From: Streptomyces sp. CB02400
GTDB taxonomy: Bacteria; Actinomycetota; Actinomycetes; Streptomycetales; Streptomycetaceae
NCBI RefSeq assembly: GCF_001905725.1
Contig: NZ_LIWB01000007.1
Location: 124,001 to 188,000 of the forward strand
Direction: 5' to 3'
Length of the DNA stretch: 64,000 bases
Position numbers and translations under genes: made by a program
Notes under the pieces: generated by a model
Seen by the model: the letters and a program-made list of their open reading frames with translations, nothing else
The model's database searches: none
Told to the model about the DNA's origin: nothing
Shown here: in pieces, positions 25,511 through 34,628 of the stretch
How positions within the stretch are numbered: position 1 is the first letter of the stretch
How the letters are laid out: each line of letters opens with the position of its first letter

Positions 25511-26386
25511 GTGACCACCCCTCGCCCGATCGTCTGCTCGTCCCGTGTCCTGGCCGCCGTACTGGCCACCGGGACCCTGCTCACCACGGCGGCCTGTTCC
25601 GGCGCGGACAACAGCGCGTCGGCCGGGTCGGAGACCGCCGGCGCGGCCGTCGAGCGGGCCCTCGCGGCGCAGACCGAGTCGCCCACGTCCACGCAGTCGT
25701 CACCGACCTCGTCGCCGACGTCGTCGCCCGCCTCGGAGCTCACCGAGACCGGCGCGCGGAACGCGCTGATCACCGAGGCGGACCTCGAGGACAACTGGAC
25801 GCAGGCCGAGAACCCGCAGGAGTGGCGGGACTCCCTGCTCGTCGGACAGGTCGACGTGGCCGCGTTCCTCGAGGGGAAGAGCGACGCCTCGGACTGCCAG
25901 CAACTGGTCGACTCGCTGTACGACGAGACCCTGCTGGGCCGCCCGTCCGGGGCGTCGGCGCTCAACGGGTTCCAGGAGGGTGACTCCCGGCTGCTCTACC
26001 AGGTCGCCGCGTACCAGAAGTCCGACCTCGACGAGTCGATGAAGTGGCTGCGGTCGCTTCCCGACACCTGCGACCAGTTCACTGTGAGCGGCGGCGACAG
26101 CGGTGACCGCACCGTCCAGGTCGTCGAGATGTCCCTGCCCGAAGAGGGCGACGCACGGCAGGGACTGACCGTGACGATGAAGGGCGACAGTGGGGGTGAG
26201 CCCGTGACCCTCACCCTGGACGTGGCCGTCGTCCAGATCGGCGCGAACGCGATCACGGTCACCAACGGCGGGCTCGACGGCGTCGACCACGACACCACCT
26301 CGACCGCCGTCGAGCAGGGCACACCGCGGCTTCAGGCAGTCCTCGCCGGCCGCACACCGACGCCCACTCCCAGCGGAGTCGAGTGA
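25511..26386 (+). CDS. Secreted lipoprotein of unknown function
   Basis: 291 aa. The lipoprotein signal peptide has a lipobox ending LLTTAAC, with lipidated Cys at about residue 29. A Ser/Thr/Pro-rich spacer (about 55-80) is followed by a soluble domain with ARNALITEADLEDNWTQAEN and a conserved-looking Cys pair (DCQQLVDSLYDET; DTCDQFTV). Small Streptomyces lipoproteins of this sensor-like layout are common, but the ligand is unknown. The GTG at 25511 has AGGAGG at ideal spacing. It is a monocistronic gene, with 144 bp before the next. Confidence 0.8.
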   Translation: MTTPRPIVCSSRVLAAVLATGTLLTTAACSGADNSASAGSETAGAAVERALAAQTESPTSTQSSPTSSPTSSPASELTETGARNALITEADLEDNWTQAENPQEWRDSLLVGQVDVAAFLEGKSDASDCQQLVDSLYDETLLGRPSGASALNGFQEGDSRLLYQVAAYQKSDLDESMKWLRSLPDTCDQFTVSGGDSGDRTVQVVEMSLPEEGDARQGLTVTMKGDSGGEPVTLTLDVAVVQIGANAITVTNGGLDGVDHDTTSTAVEQGTPRLQAVLAGRTPTPTPSGVE

Positions 26387-26530
26387 CCGCGGGACCGGAG
26401 GCGGGACCGGTCGCGTGGAGACGACCGTGGGGGCGGCCCGTTCACTCGCCCGGCCCCTCTGACGGTGCTGGGCCACTCGGCCGCATGCAGTGTCGTGACA
26501 GCAGTCGTTCCCCTCGAAGAGAGAGCTGTC

Positions 26531-27502
26531 ATGAAGTTCATACGGCACGTCTCCGCCCGGCGGTCACTCCCCCTGGCCCTCCTCGTCCCCGCCGCGGTCC
26601 TGATGGCCGCCGGTCCGTCCCCGGCATCCGAGAGCGGCGGGAGTGCCGGCTCCGGCGCGGGCGCCAAGCCGACCGTCGTGCTGGTGCACGGTGCCTGGGC
26701 GGACGACTCGGGCTGGGACGAGGTCATCCGGAGCCTGCGGGCGGAAGGGTATCCGGTGGTCGCCACCGCGAACCCGCTGCGCGGCCTCACCGGCGACTCC
26801 GCCTACCTGGCCGCCCGGCTGAAGACGATCGAGGGCCCGGTCGTCCTCGTCGGCCACTCCTACGGTGGCGCCGTCATCACCAACGCGGCGGCCGGCAACC
26901 CTGACGTCAAGTCCCTCGTCTACATCGCGGCGTTCGCGCCGGACAAGGGCGAGACGGCCCTGGAGCTGGCCGCCAAGCACCCCGGCAGCCATCTGACGGA
27001 CGACCCCGACGCCCCCCTCCCCACCGCCCTGGCCGCGGTTCCGCTCGGCGGTGGCCCGGCCGACGTCGACACGTACATCAAGCCGGACAAGTTCAGTGAC
27101 GTCTTCCTGAGCGACCGGCTGGAGGCGGGCCGGGCCGCCGTGCTGGCCGCCAGGCAGCGCCCCGCACACGTGGCGACCAGCGCCGAAGTGACCCGGGCGG
27201 TCGCCTGGAAGACGATCCCGTCCTGGTATCTCGTCGCCACCGACGACCGCACCATCGGCACGGACAACCTGCGCTTCATGGCCGAGCGGGCCGGCTCGAC
27301 CACCATCGAGGTCGACGCCCCGCACGCGGTGCTGGAGACCGACCCGGACGACGTGACCGACCTGATCCTGCGGGCGGCGCACGGCTCCCGTCCCGCCCTC
27401 GCCACGACCGGCGCGAGCAAGGGGGCCGCGGCCCTCGGCGGCGTGGCGGTCCTGGCCGTCGCCGGTGGCACGGCCCTCGTGGTCCGGTCCCGCCGCGCCT
27501 GA
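26531..27502 (+). CDS. Secreted/surface alpha/beta hydrolase
   Basis: 323 aa. A signal peptide (about 1-34) precedes an alpha/beta-hydrolase fold. The oxyanion segment is VLVHGAWADDSGW (51-63) and the nucleophile Ser110 is in GHSYGG. An acidic residue lies in VATDDRTIG, and the catalytic His in DAPHAVLETDP. A C-terminal hydrophobic helix ends in RSRRA, so the enzyme is probably held at the membrane outside the cell. It resembles EstC/salicylate-esterase-like proteins; the substrate is unknown. The ATG at 26531 has GAGAG nearby and was preferred over the GTG at 26465 because the signal peptide begins here. Confidence 0.85.
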   Translation: MKFIRHVSARRSLPLALLVPAAVLMAAGPSPASESGGSAGSGAGAKPTVVLVHGAWADDSGWDEVIRSLRAEGYPVVATANPLRGLTGDSAYLAARLKTIEGPVVLVGHSYGGAVITNAAAGNPDVKSLVYIAAFAPDKGETALELAAKHPGSHLTDDPDAPLPTALAAVPLGGGPADVDTYIKPDKFSDVFLSDRLEAGRAAVLAARQRPAHVATSAEVTRAVAWKTIPSWYLVATDDRTIGTDNLRFMAERAGSTTIEVDAPHAVLETDPDDVTDLILRAAHGSRPALATTGASKGAAALGGVAVLAVAGGTALVVRSRRA

Positions 27503-27562
27503 CCAGGGGGCCGGTGTCCCAGCGACGGCCCTTTGCTACTTGGGGGTAGGAACGCGACTCCT

Positions 27563-27608
27563 CTTGCTATACAGTTCGTCAGCAAGGCGGGATGGTTACC
27601 CGCGGTAA
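27563..27608 (+). promoter_or_regulatory. Promoter with two inverted repeats before the diiron oxygenase
   Basis: An extended -10 box (TGC-TATACA, 27566-27573) lies inside an inverted repeat CTTGCT...AGCAAG (27563-27586). Just downstream is a perfect 13-bp palindrome TTACC-CGC-GGTAA (27596-27608). A repressor bound here would block transcription of the oxygenase and reductase genes. The elements are seen directly; the regulator is unknown. Confidence 0.5.
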
Positions 27609-27641
27609 TACTGATCGGACTCGATGCGAGGAGCCCTCGGC

Positions 27642-28529
27642 ATGGGGAACAGGACCTCCGACGACGGCGCGGCCCGGCGGCTGCTGGACTCGTCCGCGCA
27701 GCTCTCCTACGACCCGCTCACCGAGGTCGACTGGGACACGCCGCTCGACACGGACTTCCACGGCGCCAGCCCGGAGTGGAGCACGCTCTACGGGACGGCG
27801 TACTGGGACGAGCTGACCGAGGCGCAGCGCAAGGAGCTGACGCGTCAGGAGGCGGCGTCCGTCGCCAGCACCGGCATCTGGTTCGAGATGATCCTGCAGC
27901 AGATGGTGCTGCGGGACATCTACGCCAAGGACCCGACGGACGACACCGTCCAGTGGGCGCTCACCGAGATAGCCGACGAGTGCCGGCACTCGATCATGTT
28001 CGCCCGCGGGGCGAAGAAGCTCCGGGCGCCGGCCTACCGGCCGCACCGGGTCGCGCTGGAACTCGGCCGGTTCTTCAAGACCGTCGCCTTCGGTGAGGCC
28101 GCGTACGCGGCGATCCTGGTCGCCGAGGAGGTCCTCGACGTCATGCAGCGCGACTGGATGCGCGACGAGCGGGTCGTGCCCTTCGTCCGCACCATCAACA
28201 ACATCCATGTCGTCGAGGAATCCCGGCACATGAAGTTCGCCCGCGACGAGACACGCAGGCACCTCGCGCGTGCCGGACGGCTGCGCCGCCGGATCCACGC
28301 CCTGCTGATCGCCGTCGCGGCCTACGTCATCGTCACCAGCATGGTGAACCGGAAGGTCTACGCGAACGCCGGCCTGGACGAGGCACGCGCCCTGCGTGAG
28401 GCGAAGGCCAACGAGCACCACAAGTCGATGATGCGGGCGAGCTGTTCGGGCCTGATGGAGTTCCTGGCCTCGGTGGGACTGCTCACCCGGCCCGCGCTCC
28501 ACTTCTACAAGCGCGCCCACCTCATCTGA
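27642..28529 (+). CDS. AurF-type non-haem diiron oxygenase
   Basis: 295 aa. The full diiron ligand pattern of the p-aminobenzoate N-oxygenase (AurF) family is visible: a Glu in helix GIWFEMILQQ (E82), E113-x-x-H116 in IADECRHS, a Glu in ILVAEEVLDV, and H-x3-E-x2-H in HVVEESRH. The family uses O2 and two electrons to oxidise amines or other substrates; AurF itself makes nitroaromatics. The ATG at 27642 has GAGGAG nine bases upstream and was preferred over the ATG at 27624. The next gene, 47 bp away, encodes a ferredoxin-flavin reductase that could be its electron donor. The substrate cannot be predicted. Confidence 0.87.
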   Translation: MGNRTSDDGAARRLLDSSAQLSYDPLTEVDWDTPLDTDFHGASPEWSTLYGTAYWDELTEAQRKELTRQEAASVASTGIWFEMILQQMVLRDIYAKDPTDDTVQWALTEIADECRHSIMFARGAKKLRAPAYRPHRVALELGRFFKTVAFGEAAYAAILVAEEVLDVMQRDWMRDERVVPFVRTINNIHVVEESRHMKFARDETRRHLARAGRLRRRIHALLIAVAAYVIVTSMVNRKVYANAGLDEARALREAKANEHHKSMMRASCSGLMEFLASVGLLTRPALHFYKRAHLI

Positions 28530-28576
28530 CGACCCTCACCCTGCACCTGCCCCGGCCTTCAGCGGAGTGGACGACC

Positions 28577-30103
28577 ATGGCCTTCGCGATCACCCAGACC
28601 TGCTGCAGCGACGCCACCTGTGTGTCCGTCTGCCCGGTCAACTGCATTCACCCCACGCCCGAGGAACGGGCCTTCGGCAGCACGGAGATGCTGCACATCG
28701 ACCCGAAGAGCTGCATCGACTGCGGTGCCTGCGCCGACGCCTGCCCGGTGGACGCCGTCCTCCCGCTCGACCGGCTGACCGGCGGGCAGCGGGAGTACGC
28801 GCGGATCAACGCGGCCTACTTCGAGCAGGACTTCCCCGAGGGGACAAAGTCACCGGCGCGTTCGGGGCCGAACTTCCACGCCTGGGGCGAGCCGTCCTTC
28901 GACCGGGTGCTGCCCTCGGACTTCGGGCCGCTGCGGGTCGCGATCGTCGGCACCGGCCCGGCCGGCATGTACGCCGCCAAGGACCTGCTGCTGCACACCC
29001 GGGCCGAGGTGACGCTCGTCGACCGGCTTCCGGTCGCCGGCGGGCTCGTCCGGTACGGCGTGGCACCGGACCATCCGGCCACCAAGAAGGTGGGCGAGAG
29101 TTTCGCCCGGTTCCTCACCCATCCGCGCGCGCGGACCTACCTGGACCTCGACGTGGGCACCCACGTCACCGCGGAGGAACTCGCCGCCCACCACGACGCC
29201 GTGATCTACGCGGTGGGCGCCGCCACGGACCGGCGGCTGGGCATTCCGGGCGAGGACCGGCCGGGCAGCGTCTCCGCGACCACCTTCGTCGCCTGGTACA
29301 ACGCGCATCCGGAGGTCGCCGCGGACGCCGTCGGCCTGTCGTCCGAGCGGGTCGTCGTGGTCGGCAACGGCAACGTCGCCCTCGACGTCGCGCGGATCCT
29401 CGTCTGCGATCCGGAGACGCTGGCCGGCACCGGGATCGCCGGCCACGCGCTGGCGGAGCTGCGCCGCAGCAAGGTGCGCGAGGTGGTGCTGCTCGGGCGC
29501 CGCGGGCCGGAGCACGCGGCGTACACCAGACCCGAGTTGCTCGCCCTGAAGCACCTTCCCGGGGTGGATCTGCTCATCGACGACCACGATCCGCGCATCG
29601 GTGCGGCGATCGACGCCGCCGGTCCGGGGGACAAGGCGGCGGTGCTGCGGGGGGTGGCCCGGGAGGCCGTCGACTGGTCCCTGTCGCCGGGTACGTCGGG
29701 ACGGCGGCGGCGTATCGTGTTCCGCTTCCTCTCCTCCCCTGTGGCGGTGTGCGGGGGCGAGGACACGCGTGCCGTGCGGGTCACCGGCGGCACCGCCGAG
29801 CCGGAGATCCCGGCCGGCCTGGTCCTGCGGGCGGTCGGCTACCGCGGGGTGGCCCAGGCGGGGCTGCCGTTCGACGAGGCCACGGGGACCGTGCCGCACC
29901 AGGGCGGCCGGGTGACCGGCCGGCCCGGGACGTACGTCGTCGGCTGGATCAAACGCGGGCCGTCGGGAGGCATCGGCGCCAACCGCGCCTGTGCGGCGGA
30001 GACCGTCGGTTCCCTGCTGGCCGACGCGGTGGCGGGCACCCTGCCCGCACCGGCCGGCGGGCCGAAGGCGTTCCGCCGCCTCGTACGCCGTCGGCGCCGC
30101 TGA
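28577..30103 (+). CDS. Ferredoxin/ferredoxin-NADP reductase fusion (FprB-like)
   Basis: 508 aa. An N-terminal 7Fe-type ferredoxin domain (1-75; CVSVCPVNC and CIDCGACADACPVDA) is fused to an adrenodoxin-reductase-like flavoprotein. The FAD motif is VAIVGTGPAGMYAAKDLL, the NADPH motif is VVVVGNGNVALDVARIL, and the C-terminal FAD closure is GWIKRGPSGGIGANR. The layout is that of Mycobacterium tuberculosis FprB. It should move electrons from NADPH through FAD to the iron-sulfur clusters and on to a partner, most simply the AurF-type oxygenase encoded just upstream in the same unit. Confidence 0.92.
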   Translation: MAFAITQTCCSDATCVSVCPVNCIHPTPEERAFGSTEMLHIDPKSCIDCGACADACPVDAVLPLDRLTGGQREYARINAAYFEQDFPEGTKSPARSGPNFHAWGEPSFDRVLPSDFGPLRVAIVGTGPAGMYAAKDLLLHTRAEVTLVDRLPVAGGLVRYGVAPDHPATKKVGESFARFLTHPRARTYLDLDVGTHVTAEELAAHHDAVIYAVGAATDRRLGIPGEDRPGSVSATTFVAWYNAHPEVAADAVGLSSERVVVVGNGNVALDVARILVCDPETLAGTGIAGHALAELRRSKVREVVLLGRRGPEHAAYTRPELLALKHLPGVDLLIDDHDPRIGAAIDAAGPGDKAAVLRGVAREAVDWSLSPGTSGRRRRIVFRFLSSPVAVCGGEDTRAVRVTGGTAEPEIPAGLVLRAVGYRGVAQAGLPFDEATGTVPHQGGRVTGRPGTYVVGWIKRGPSGGIGANRACAAETVGSLLADAVAGTLPAPAGGPKAFRRLVRRRRR

Positions 30104-30119
30104 CTCCCGCACGGCGCGG

Positions 30120-30690
30120 TCACTCCACGCAGTCCTCGTCCCGAACGTGAGCGTCAGCGCGGTCGTTGGCGGCGCCGTTGAAGCTCACCGCCTGGCCGGG
30201 GGCGAGACAGATCGTCATGTCCCCGCCCGTGGACGGCCCTTGAATGGCGTCCTCGGGCACCTGCGCATGGTCCTCGACGCCCGCACCCGAGATGCCGTGG
30301 TTGGCCCAGGAGGAGTCTCGGCCTCTCCGGTAAAGCCGTACAACCGGTCAGAGCGGTCGGCGGACAGACGGCGGCGAGCGGCCTCCTGGTCGATCTCGTC
30401 GAACTTGTTCCGACTCCCGGTCCAGGGAGTGGCCGCCGCCGTGAAGCGCGCGTCGCAGACACGGTCCGCCGCGCGGGAAGCGCGGGCGTAGACGGTCCGG
30501 TCGGTAACACCACCCCTCGCCCATCCGGTCGGGTTCGGGCCAGAAGCAGACGTGGCCGGGCAGTACGGCGGCCAGGGCGGCCGAGGGCGACGCAACGGGT
30601 CCTCCGAGCAGGGCAGTCGGGCGGCTGCTCGCGGACCTCCCCGGGCGTTGTCGCGGGTGTAAGCGCATCCGGTTCGGGGTTCACCCGAAC
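30120..30690 (-). pseudogene. Decayed gene for an unknown protein (several frameshifts)
   Basis: No single frame covers it. RNKFDEIDQEAARRRLSADR and SDRLYGFTGE near 30440-30330 connect, after a frameshift near 30325, to DSSWANHGISGAGVEDHAQV, DAIQGPSTGGDMTICLAPGQ and AHVRDEDCVE with a stop at 30120. The upstream half is also split between frames. The C-terminal piece reads like a soluble beta-rich extracytoplasmic domain, but the family is not recognised. It fills the 630-bp gap between the reductase and glxA-like genes. Confidence 0.5.
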
Positions 30691-30737
30691 CGGTCACCGG
30701 TCATACCGCGGGCGTCCCGGGCGTCACCCGGGGGCGT

Positions 30738-31718
30738 TCATCCCGTCGCTGTCAGGTCCGGGGCGTTGTGGGCACGGCGGTAGGCCAGCGGGGACAGGCC
30801 GAGGTGGGTGGAGAAGTGCTTGCGCAGGGCGACGGCGTCGCCGAAGCCGCTCGCCGTGGCCACGCGCGCGACGGTCAGATCGGTGGACTCCAGCAGCCGG
30901 CGCGCCTGGTTCAGCCGGCACTGCAGCAGCCACTGGAGGGGGCTGGTGCCCACCTCGTTGCGGAACCGCCGGGTGAAGGTGCGTACGCTCATGTGCGCGT
31001 GCCGGGCCAGGTCCTCCAACGTCAGGGGTTCGGCCAGCCGGTTCAGGGCCCACTGCCGGGTGGCCGAGGTGGAACGGTCGGCGTCCTTCGGCACCGGGTG
31101 TTCGATGAACTGCGCCTGCCCGCCCTCGCGCCACGGCGCGACCACGCACCGGCGTGCCGCCGCGCCGGCCACCGCCGCTCCGTGGTCCCGGCGGATCAGG
31201 TGCAGGCACACGTCGATGCCGGCGGCGCCGCCCGCCGAGGTCAGGATGCGTCCGTTGTCGACGAACAGGACGTCCGGGTCGACCTCGACCCGGGGGAATC
31301 GCCGCGCGAACGCGTCGCAGAGCACCCAGTGGGTGGTGGCCCGCAGGCCGTCCAGCAGTCCGGCTGCCGCGAGCAGGAACGCCGAGGTGCACAGGCTGAC
31401 GACACGGGTGCGCGGACCGATCCGGGCGAACGCCCCGGCGACCTCCGCGGGCAGTTCGCCGGTGGCGAGCAGATGCCTCTCGGGCTCCTGGGTGGCGATC
31501 ACCACGGTGTCCACGCGCTCCAGGAGGGACTCGTCGTCGTCGACGACGATCCGGAAGCCCTCGTGGGTGCGGACGGGCCGGCCGCCGAGCGAGCAGGTCG
31601 TCACGGAGTACAGCGGCGCGCCGAACGGATCGCACGCCGCGTCGAACACGCGCGAGGCGATCCCGAGGTCCATGGCGAGGACGCCTTCGAGAGCGAGAAC
31701 GGCAATGCGATGCACCAT
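30738..31718 (-). CDS. GlxA-family transcriptional regulator (DJ-1/PfpI plus AraC HTH)
   Basis: 326 aa. An N-terminal class-I glutamine-amidotransferase-like domain (about 1-190) contains VVSLCTSAFLLAAAGLLDG and TSAGGAAGIDVCLHLI. Two AraC-type helix-turn-helix motifs are at about 220-320 (LTLEDLARHAHMSVRTFTRR; VARVATASGFGDAVALRKHF). These regulators usually control nearby genes through an unknown effector. It diverges from a quinone-oxidoreductase-like gene with 126 bp between starts, the likely target. The start is the ATG at 31718 because the domain begins there; its ribosome site is weak. Confidence 0.88.
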   Translation of the reverse strand: MVHRIAVLALEGVLAMDLGIASRVFDAACDPFGAPLYSVTTCSLGGRPVRTHEGFRIVVDDDESLLERVDTVVIATQEPERHLLATGELPAEVAGAFARIGPRTRVVSLCTSAFLLAAAGLLDGLRATTHWVLCDAFARRFPRVEVDPDVLFVDNGRILTSAGGAAGIDVCLHLIRRDHGAAVAGAAARRCVVAPWREGGQAQFIEHPVPKDADRSTSATRQWALNRLAEPLTLEDLARHAHMSVRTFTRRFRNEVGTSPLQWLLQCRLNQARRLLESTDLTVARVATASGFGDAVALRKHFSTHLGLSPLAYRRAHNAPDLTATG

Positions 31719-31844
31719 GGCCGGAATGGTACGACAGGTGGCCCTCCGGCCACTCACTCCGTCCGGGGGTACGGGACGAGGCTGGTGATCACCGGGCCCG
31801 GCCCGGTCTTCGCACACGCGGAACGGACAGGAAACGAGGAGAGC

Positions 31845-32807
31845 ATGAGCGAGCGCACCATGCGTGCCGTCACCATCAGCGAGTTCGGCGGGCCGGAGGT
31901 GCTGACCGTCGGGCGGGTCGCGCGTCCCGAACCGCTGCCGACCGAGGTGCTGGTGCGGGTGCACGCCGCCGGGATCAACCCGGTGGACTGGAAGACCCGC
32001 GCGGGACAGGGCATGGCGGGACTGCAGACGCTGCCGCTGGTCCTCGGCTGGGACGTCTCCGGAGTCGTCGAGGAGGTCGGTTTCGGCGTCACCACGCTCG
32101 CGCCCGGTGACGAGGTGTACGCGATGCCCTGGTTCCCGCGCCCGGCCGGCGGTTACGCCGAGTACGTGACGGCGCCGTCGCGCCAGTTCGCGCGCAAGCC
32201 CGCCTCGGTCGGGCACCCCGAGGCCGCCGCCCTGCCCCTCGCGGCGCTCACCGCGTGGCACGCGCTGGTCGACACCGCGGGTGTCCGGGCCGGCCAGCGG
32301 GTACTGGTGCACGCCGCGGCCGGCGGTGTCGGGCATCTGGCGGTGCAGATGGCCAGGCATCTGGGCGCCGAAGTGGTCGCGACCGCCCGCGAGTCCCGGC
32401 ACGCCTGGCTCAAGGAGCTGGGTGCCGACGAGACGATCGACTACACCCGGCAGCGGTTCGAGGACGTGGCCGGCGGGGTCGATGTCGTCATCGACCTGAT
32501 CGGTGGCCTCGACGCCACCGACGTGCGGTCGGTGGCGGTGACCCGGCCCGGCGGCCTGGTCGTCTCCGTCCCGGGCGGTGTCTCCCCGGCGCTCGCCGCC
32601 GCGGCCGGGCAGGCCGGGGTGCGCACCAGCCCGCTTCTGGTCGAGCCGGACGGCGCGGCCCTGACCACCATCGCCGGCCTGGTCGACGCGGGAGCGGTCC
32701 GGGTCGAGGTCGAGCACGTGTTCGCGCTGGAACAGGCCGCCGAGGCACACCGCCGGGGCGAGACCAACCGCACCCGCGGCAAGCTCGTACTGGACGTCAC
32801 GCGGTGA
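31845..32807 (+). CDS. NADP-dependent zinc-independent oxidoreductase (quinone oxidoreductase-like MDR)
   Basis: 320 aa medium-chain reductase. GroES-like N-terminus has MRAVTISEFGGPEVLTVGRV and HAAGINPVDWKTRAG. The cofactor fold is VLVHAAAGGVGHLAVQMARH with the NADPH-preferring GGVG motif. It lacks the zinc-ligand cysteines of alcohol dehydrogenases, so it probably reduces quinones or enones. The ATG at 31845 has GAGGAG. It is probably regulated by the divergent GlxA-type gene. Confidence 0.88.
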   Translation: MSERTMRAVTISEFGGPEVLTVGRVARPEPLPTEVLVRVHAAGINPVDWKTRAGQGMAGLQTLPLVLGWDVSGVVEEVGFGVTTLAPGDEVYAMPWFPRPAGGYAEYVTAPSRQFARKPASVGHPEAAALPLAALTAWHALVDTAGVRAGQRVLVHAAAGGVGHLAVQMARHLGAEVVATARESRHAWLKELGADETIDYTRQRFEDVAGGVDVVIDLIGGLDATDVRSVAVTRPGGLVVSVPGGVSPALAAAAGQAGVRTSPLLVEPDGAALTTIAGLVDAGAVRVEVEHVFALEQAAEAHRRGETNRTRGKLVLDVTR

Positions 32808-32946
32808 CCCGCGTGCGGTCGACGGGCCGCAGGCGCGGTGTCGGCCGCTCTTCCGCGGCACCGGCGTAGTAGACATCACTGAGAGGGGCACTGGAACGGG
32901 GCCCGTCGTCCGGCGACGAGCGCGACGAGAGAGTGGGGAGTGCCGC

Positions 32947-34038
32947 GTGCTGCTGAAGACGTTCCGCTGGGCCTTCGCCGTCACGGGCCTCGGCCTGACC
33001 GCCGGAGTGCTCTATGACGGCTGGACGGCTCTGGGGCTGGTCGCCGTCCTCGCCGTTCTGGAGGTGTCGCTGTCCTTCGACAACGCGGTGATCAACGCCG
33101 GCATCCTCAAGAAGCTCAACGCCTTCTGGCAGAAGATCTTCCTCACCATCGGCATCCTGATCGCCGTCTTCGGCATGCGGCTGCTCTTCCCCATCGTCAT
33201 CGTCGCCGTCAGCGCGCGGCTCGCGCCGACCGAGGCCGTCCACCTCGCGCTCACCGACAAGGACCGCTATCAGGAACTCGTCACCGACGCGCACCCGTCG
33301 ATCGCCGCGTTCGGCGGGATGTTCCTGTTGATGATCTTCCTCGACTTCGTCCTGGAGGACCGCGAGGTCAAGTGGCTCGGCCCGGTCGAACGGCCGTTGG
33401 CCAGGCTCGGCCGGATCGACATGCTGTCGGTCTGCGTCGCCCTCGGGGTCCTCCTCGTCACCGCCGTGACATTCGCCGCCCACGCCCACCAGCACGGCGG
33501 CGAGCATGCCGACAAGGCCCAGACGGTTCTCGTCTCGGGCGTCGCGGGACTGATCACCTATCTGGTCGTGGGCGGGCTCTCCGGCTTCTTCGAGAGCAGG
33601 CTGGCCGCCGAGGAGGCCGGGGAGCCCGCCGGGCAACGGTCCGAGGACGCCGGGGCGGGGCGGCCGGCGGTCGCCCTGGCGGGCAGAGCCGCCTTCTTCA
33701 CCTTCCTCTATCTGGAGGTCCTGGACGCGTCCTTCTCCTTCGACGGCGTCATCGGCGCCTTCGCCATCACCAACGACATCGTCCTGATGGCCCTCGGCCT
33801 GGGCATCGGCGCCATGTACGTCCGGTCCCTGACCGTGTACCTGGTCCGCCAGGGCACCCTCGACGACTACGTCTACCTCGAACACGGCGCCCACTACGCG
33901 ATCGGTGCGCTCGCCCTCATCCTTCTCGTCAGCATCCAGTACGAGATCAACGACATCGTCACCGGCCTCATCGGCGTCACGCTCATCAGCGCGTCGTTCT
34001 ACTCCTCCGTCCGCCACAACCGCGCCGCACGCCGGTGA
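32947..34038 (+). CDS. DUF475 (TerC-superfamily) integral membrane protein
   Basis: 363 aa with about nine membrane helices. The TerC-like signature occurs twice, as LEVSLSFDNAVINAG in helix 2 and LDASFSFDGVIGAFAI in the second half, with acidic residues within the membrane. TerC-superfamily proteins are linked to tellurite resistance and to metal loading at the translocon; the DUF475 branch is uncharacterised. A His-rich loop (AHAHQHGGEHADK) could bind metal. The GTG at 32947 has GGGGAG. It is monocistronic and convergent with a hypothetical gene five bases away. Confidence 0.87.
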   Translation: MLLKTFRWAFAVTGLGLTAGVLYDGWTALGLVAVLAVLEVSLSFDNAVINAGILKKLNAFWQKIFLTIGILIAVFGMRLLFPIVIVAVSARLAPTEAVHLALTDKDRYQELVTDAHPSIAAFGGMFLLMIFLDFVLEDREVKWLGPVERPLARLGRIDMLSVCVALGVLLVTAVTFAAHAHQHGGEHADKAQTVLVSGVAGLITYLVVGGLSGFFESRLAAEEAGEPAGQRSEDAGAGRPAVALAGRAAFFTFLYLEVLDASFSFDGVIGAFAITNDIVLMALGLGIGAMYVRSLTVYLVRQGTLDDYVYLEHGAHYAIGALALILLVSIQYEINDIVTGLIGVTLISASFYSSVRHNRAARR

Positions 34039-34043
34039 ACTCC

Positions 34044-34532
34044 TCACCACGTCAGCGTCAGTGAGCCGCCGACCGGCAGTGTGTGCCAGCGGTCGGCGTA
34101 CTCGTCGAACCGGGACACGATCCGGTCGACCACCGGGGGAATCCCACCCGCCGTCACATACGCCGGCAGCTGCCGCGCATGACCGCGCCGCACCTCCCAC
34201 ACGGGTACGGCGATGCCCGCCAGGTGCTCCGACAGGGCCATGTCCGCCCGCGCCCGGGGGGACGGCTTCACCGGCCTGGACTTGCGGCGCCTCGCGGCCT
34301 TGGCGCGTTCCGCGGGGTCGGCGGGCCAGAACAGGCCGTTGTCACCGGCGGCCAGCCGCCCGTAGACCCCGAGTCCGATGCCCGCCTCCGCCTCGACCAG
34401 GAAGTGCACCAGGTCGTGCGGCAGGTACGGGTGCCCGCCGGGCCCGTTGCGCGGGGCGAGCGCCGCCCCGGTCTCACGGTGCACCGCGATGTCGTAGCTC
34501 GTGCCGGGGCCCTTGGTGAAAACGACGCGCAT
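34044..34532 (-). CDS. Conserved hypothetical protein
   Basis: 162 aa, not recognised. It has MRVVFTKGPGTSYDIAVHRE, a central GGHPYLPHDLVHFLVEAEA, a basic segment (AKAARRRKSRPVKPSPRARA) and an ordered C-terminus (GGSLTLTW). It looks soluble and cytoplasmic. The codon pattern is typical for the strain, which supports a real gene. The ATG at 34532 was chosen over the GTG at 34568 because the beta-strand opening starts there; neither has a good ribosome site. Confidence 0.65.
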   Translation of the reverse strand: MRVVFTKGPGTSYDIAVHRETGAALAPRNGPGGHPYLPHDLVHFLVEAEAGIGLGVYGRLAAGDNGLFWPADPAERAKAARRRKSRPVKPSPRARADMALSEHLAGIAVPVWEVRRGHARQLPAYVTAGGIPPVVDRIVSRFDEYADRWHTLPVGGSLTLTW

Positions 34533-34628
34533 GGCCGCACGGTAGGAGACGGCCACCGCCGGCCGCACCTCGTTTCCGCGCCGGACCGTACGGCACGGCG
34601 AGGTGCGCCGCCTCGTCGGCCACGGAGG

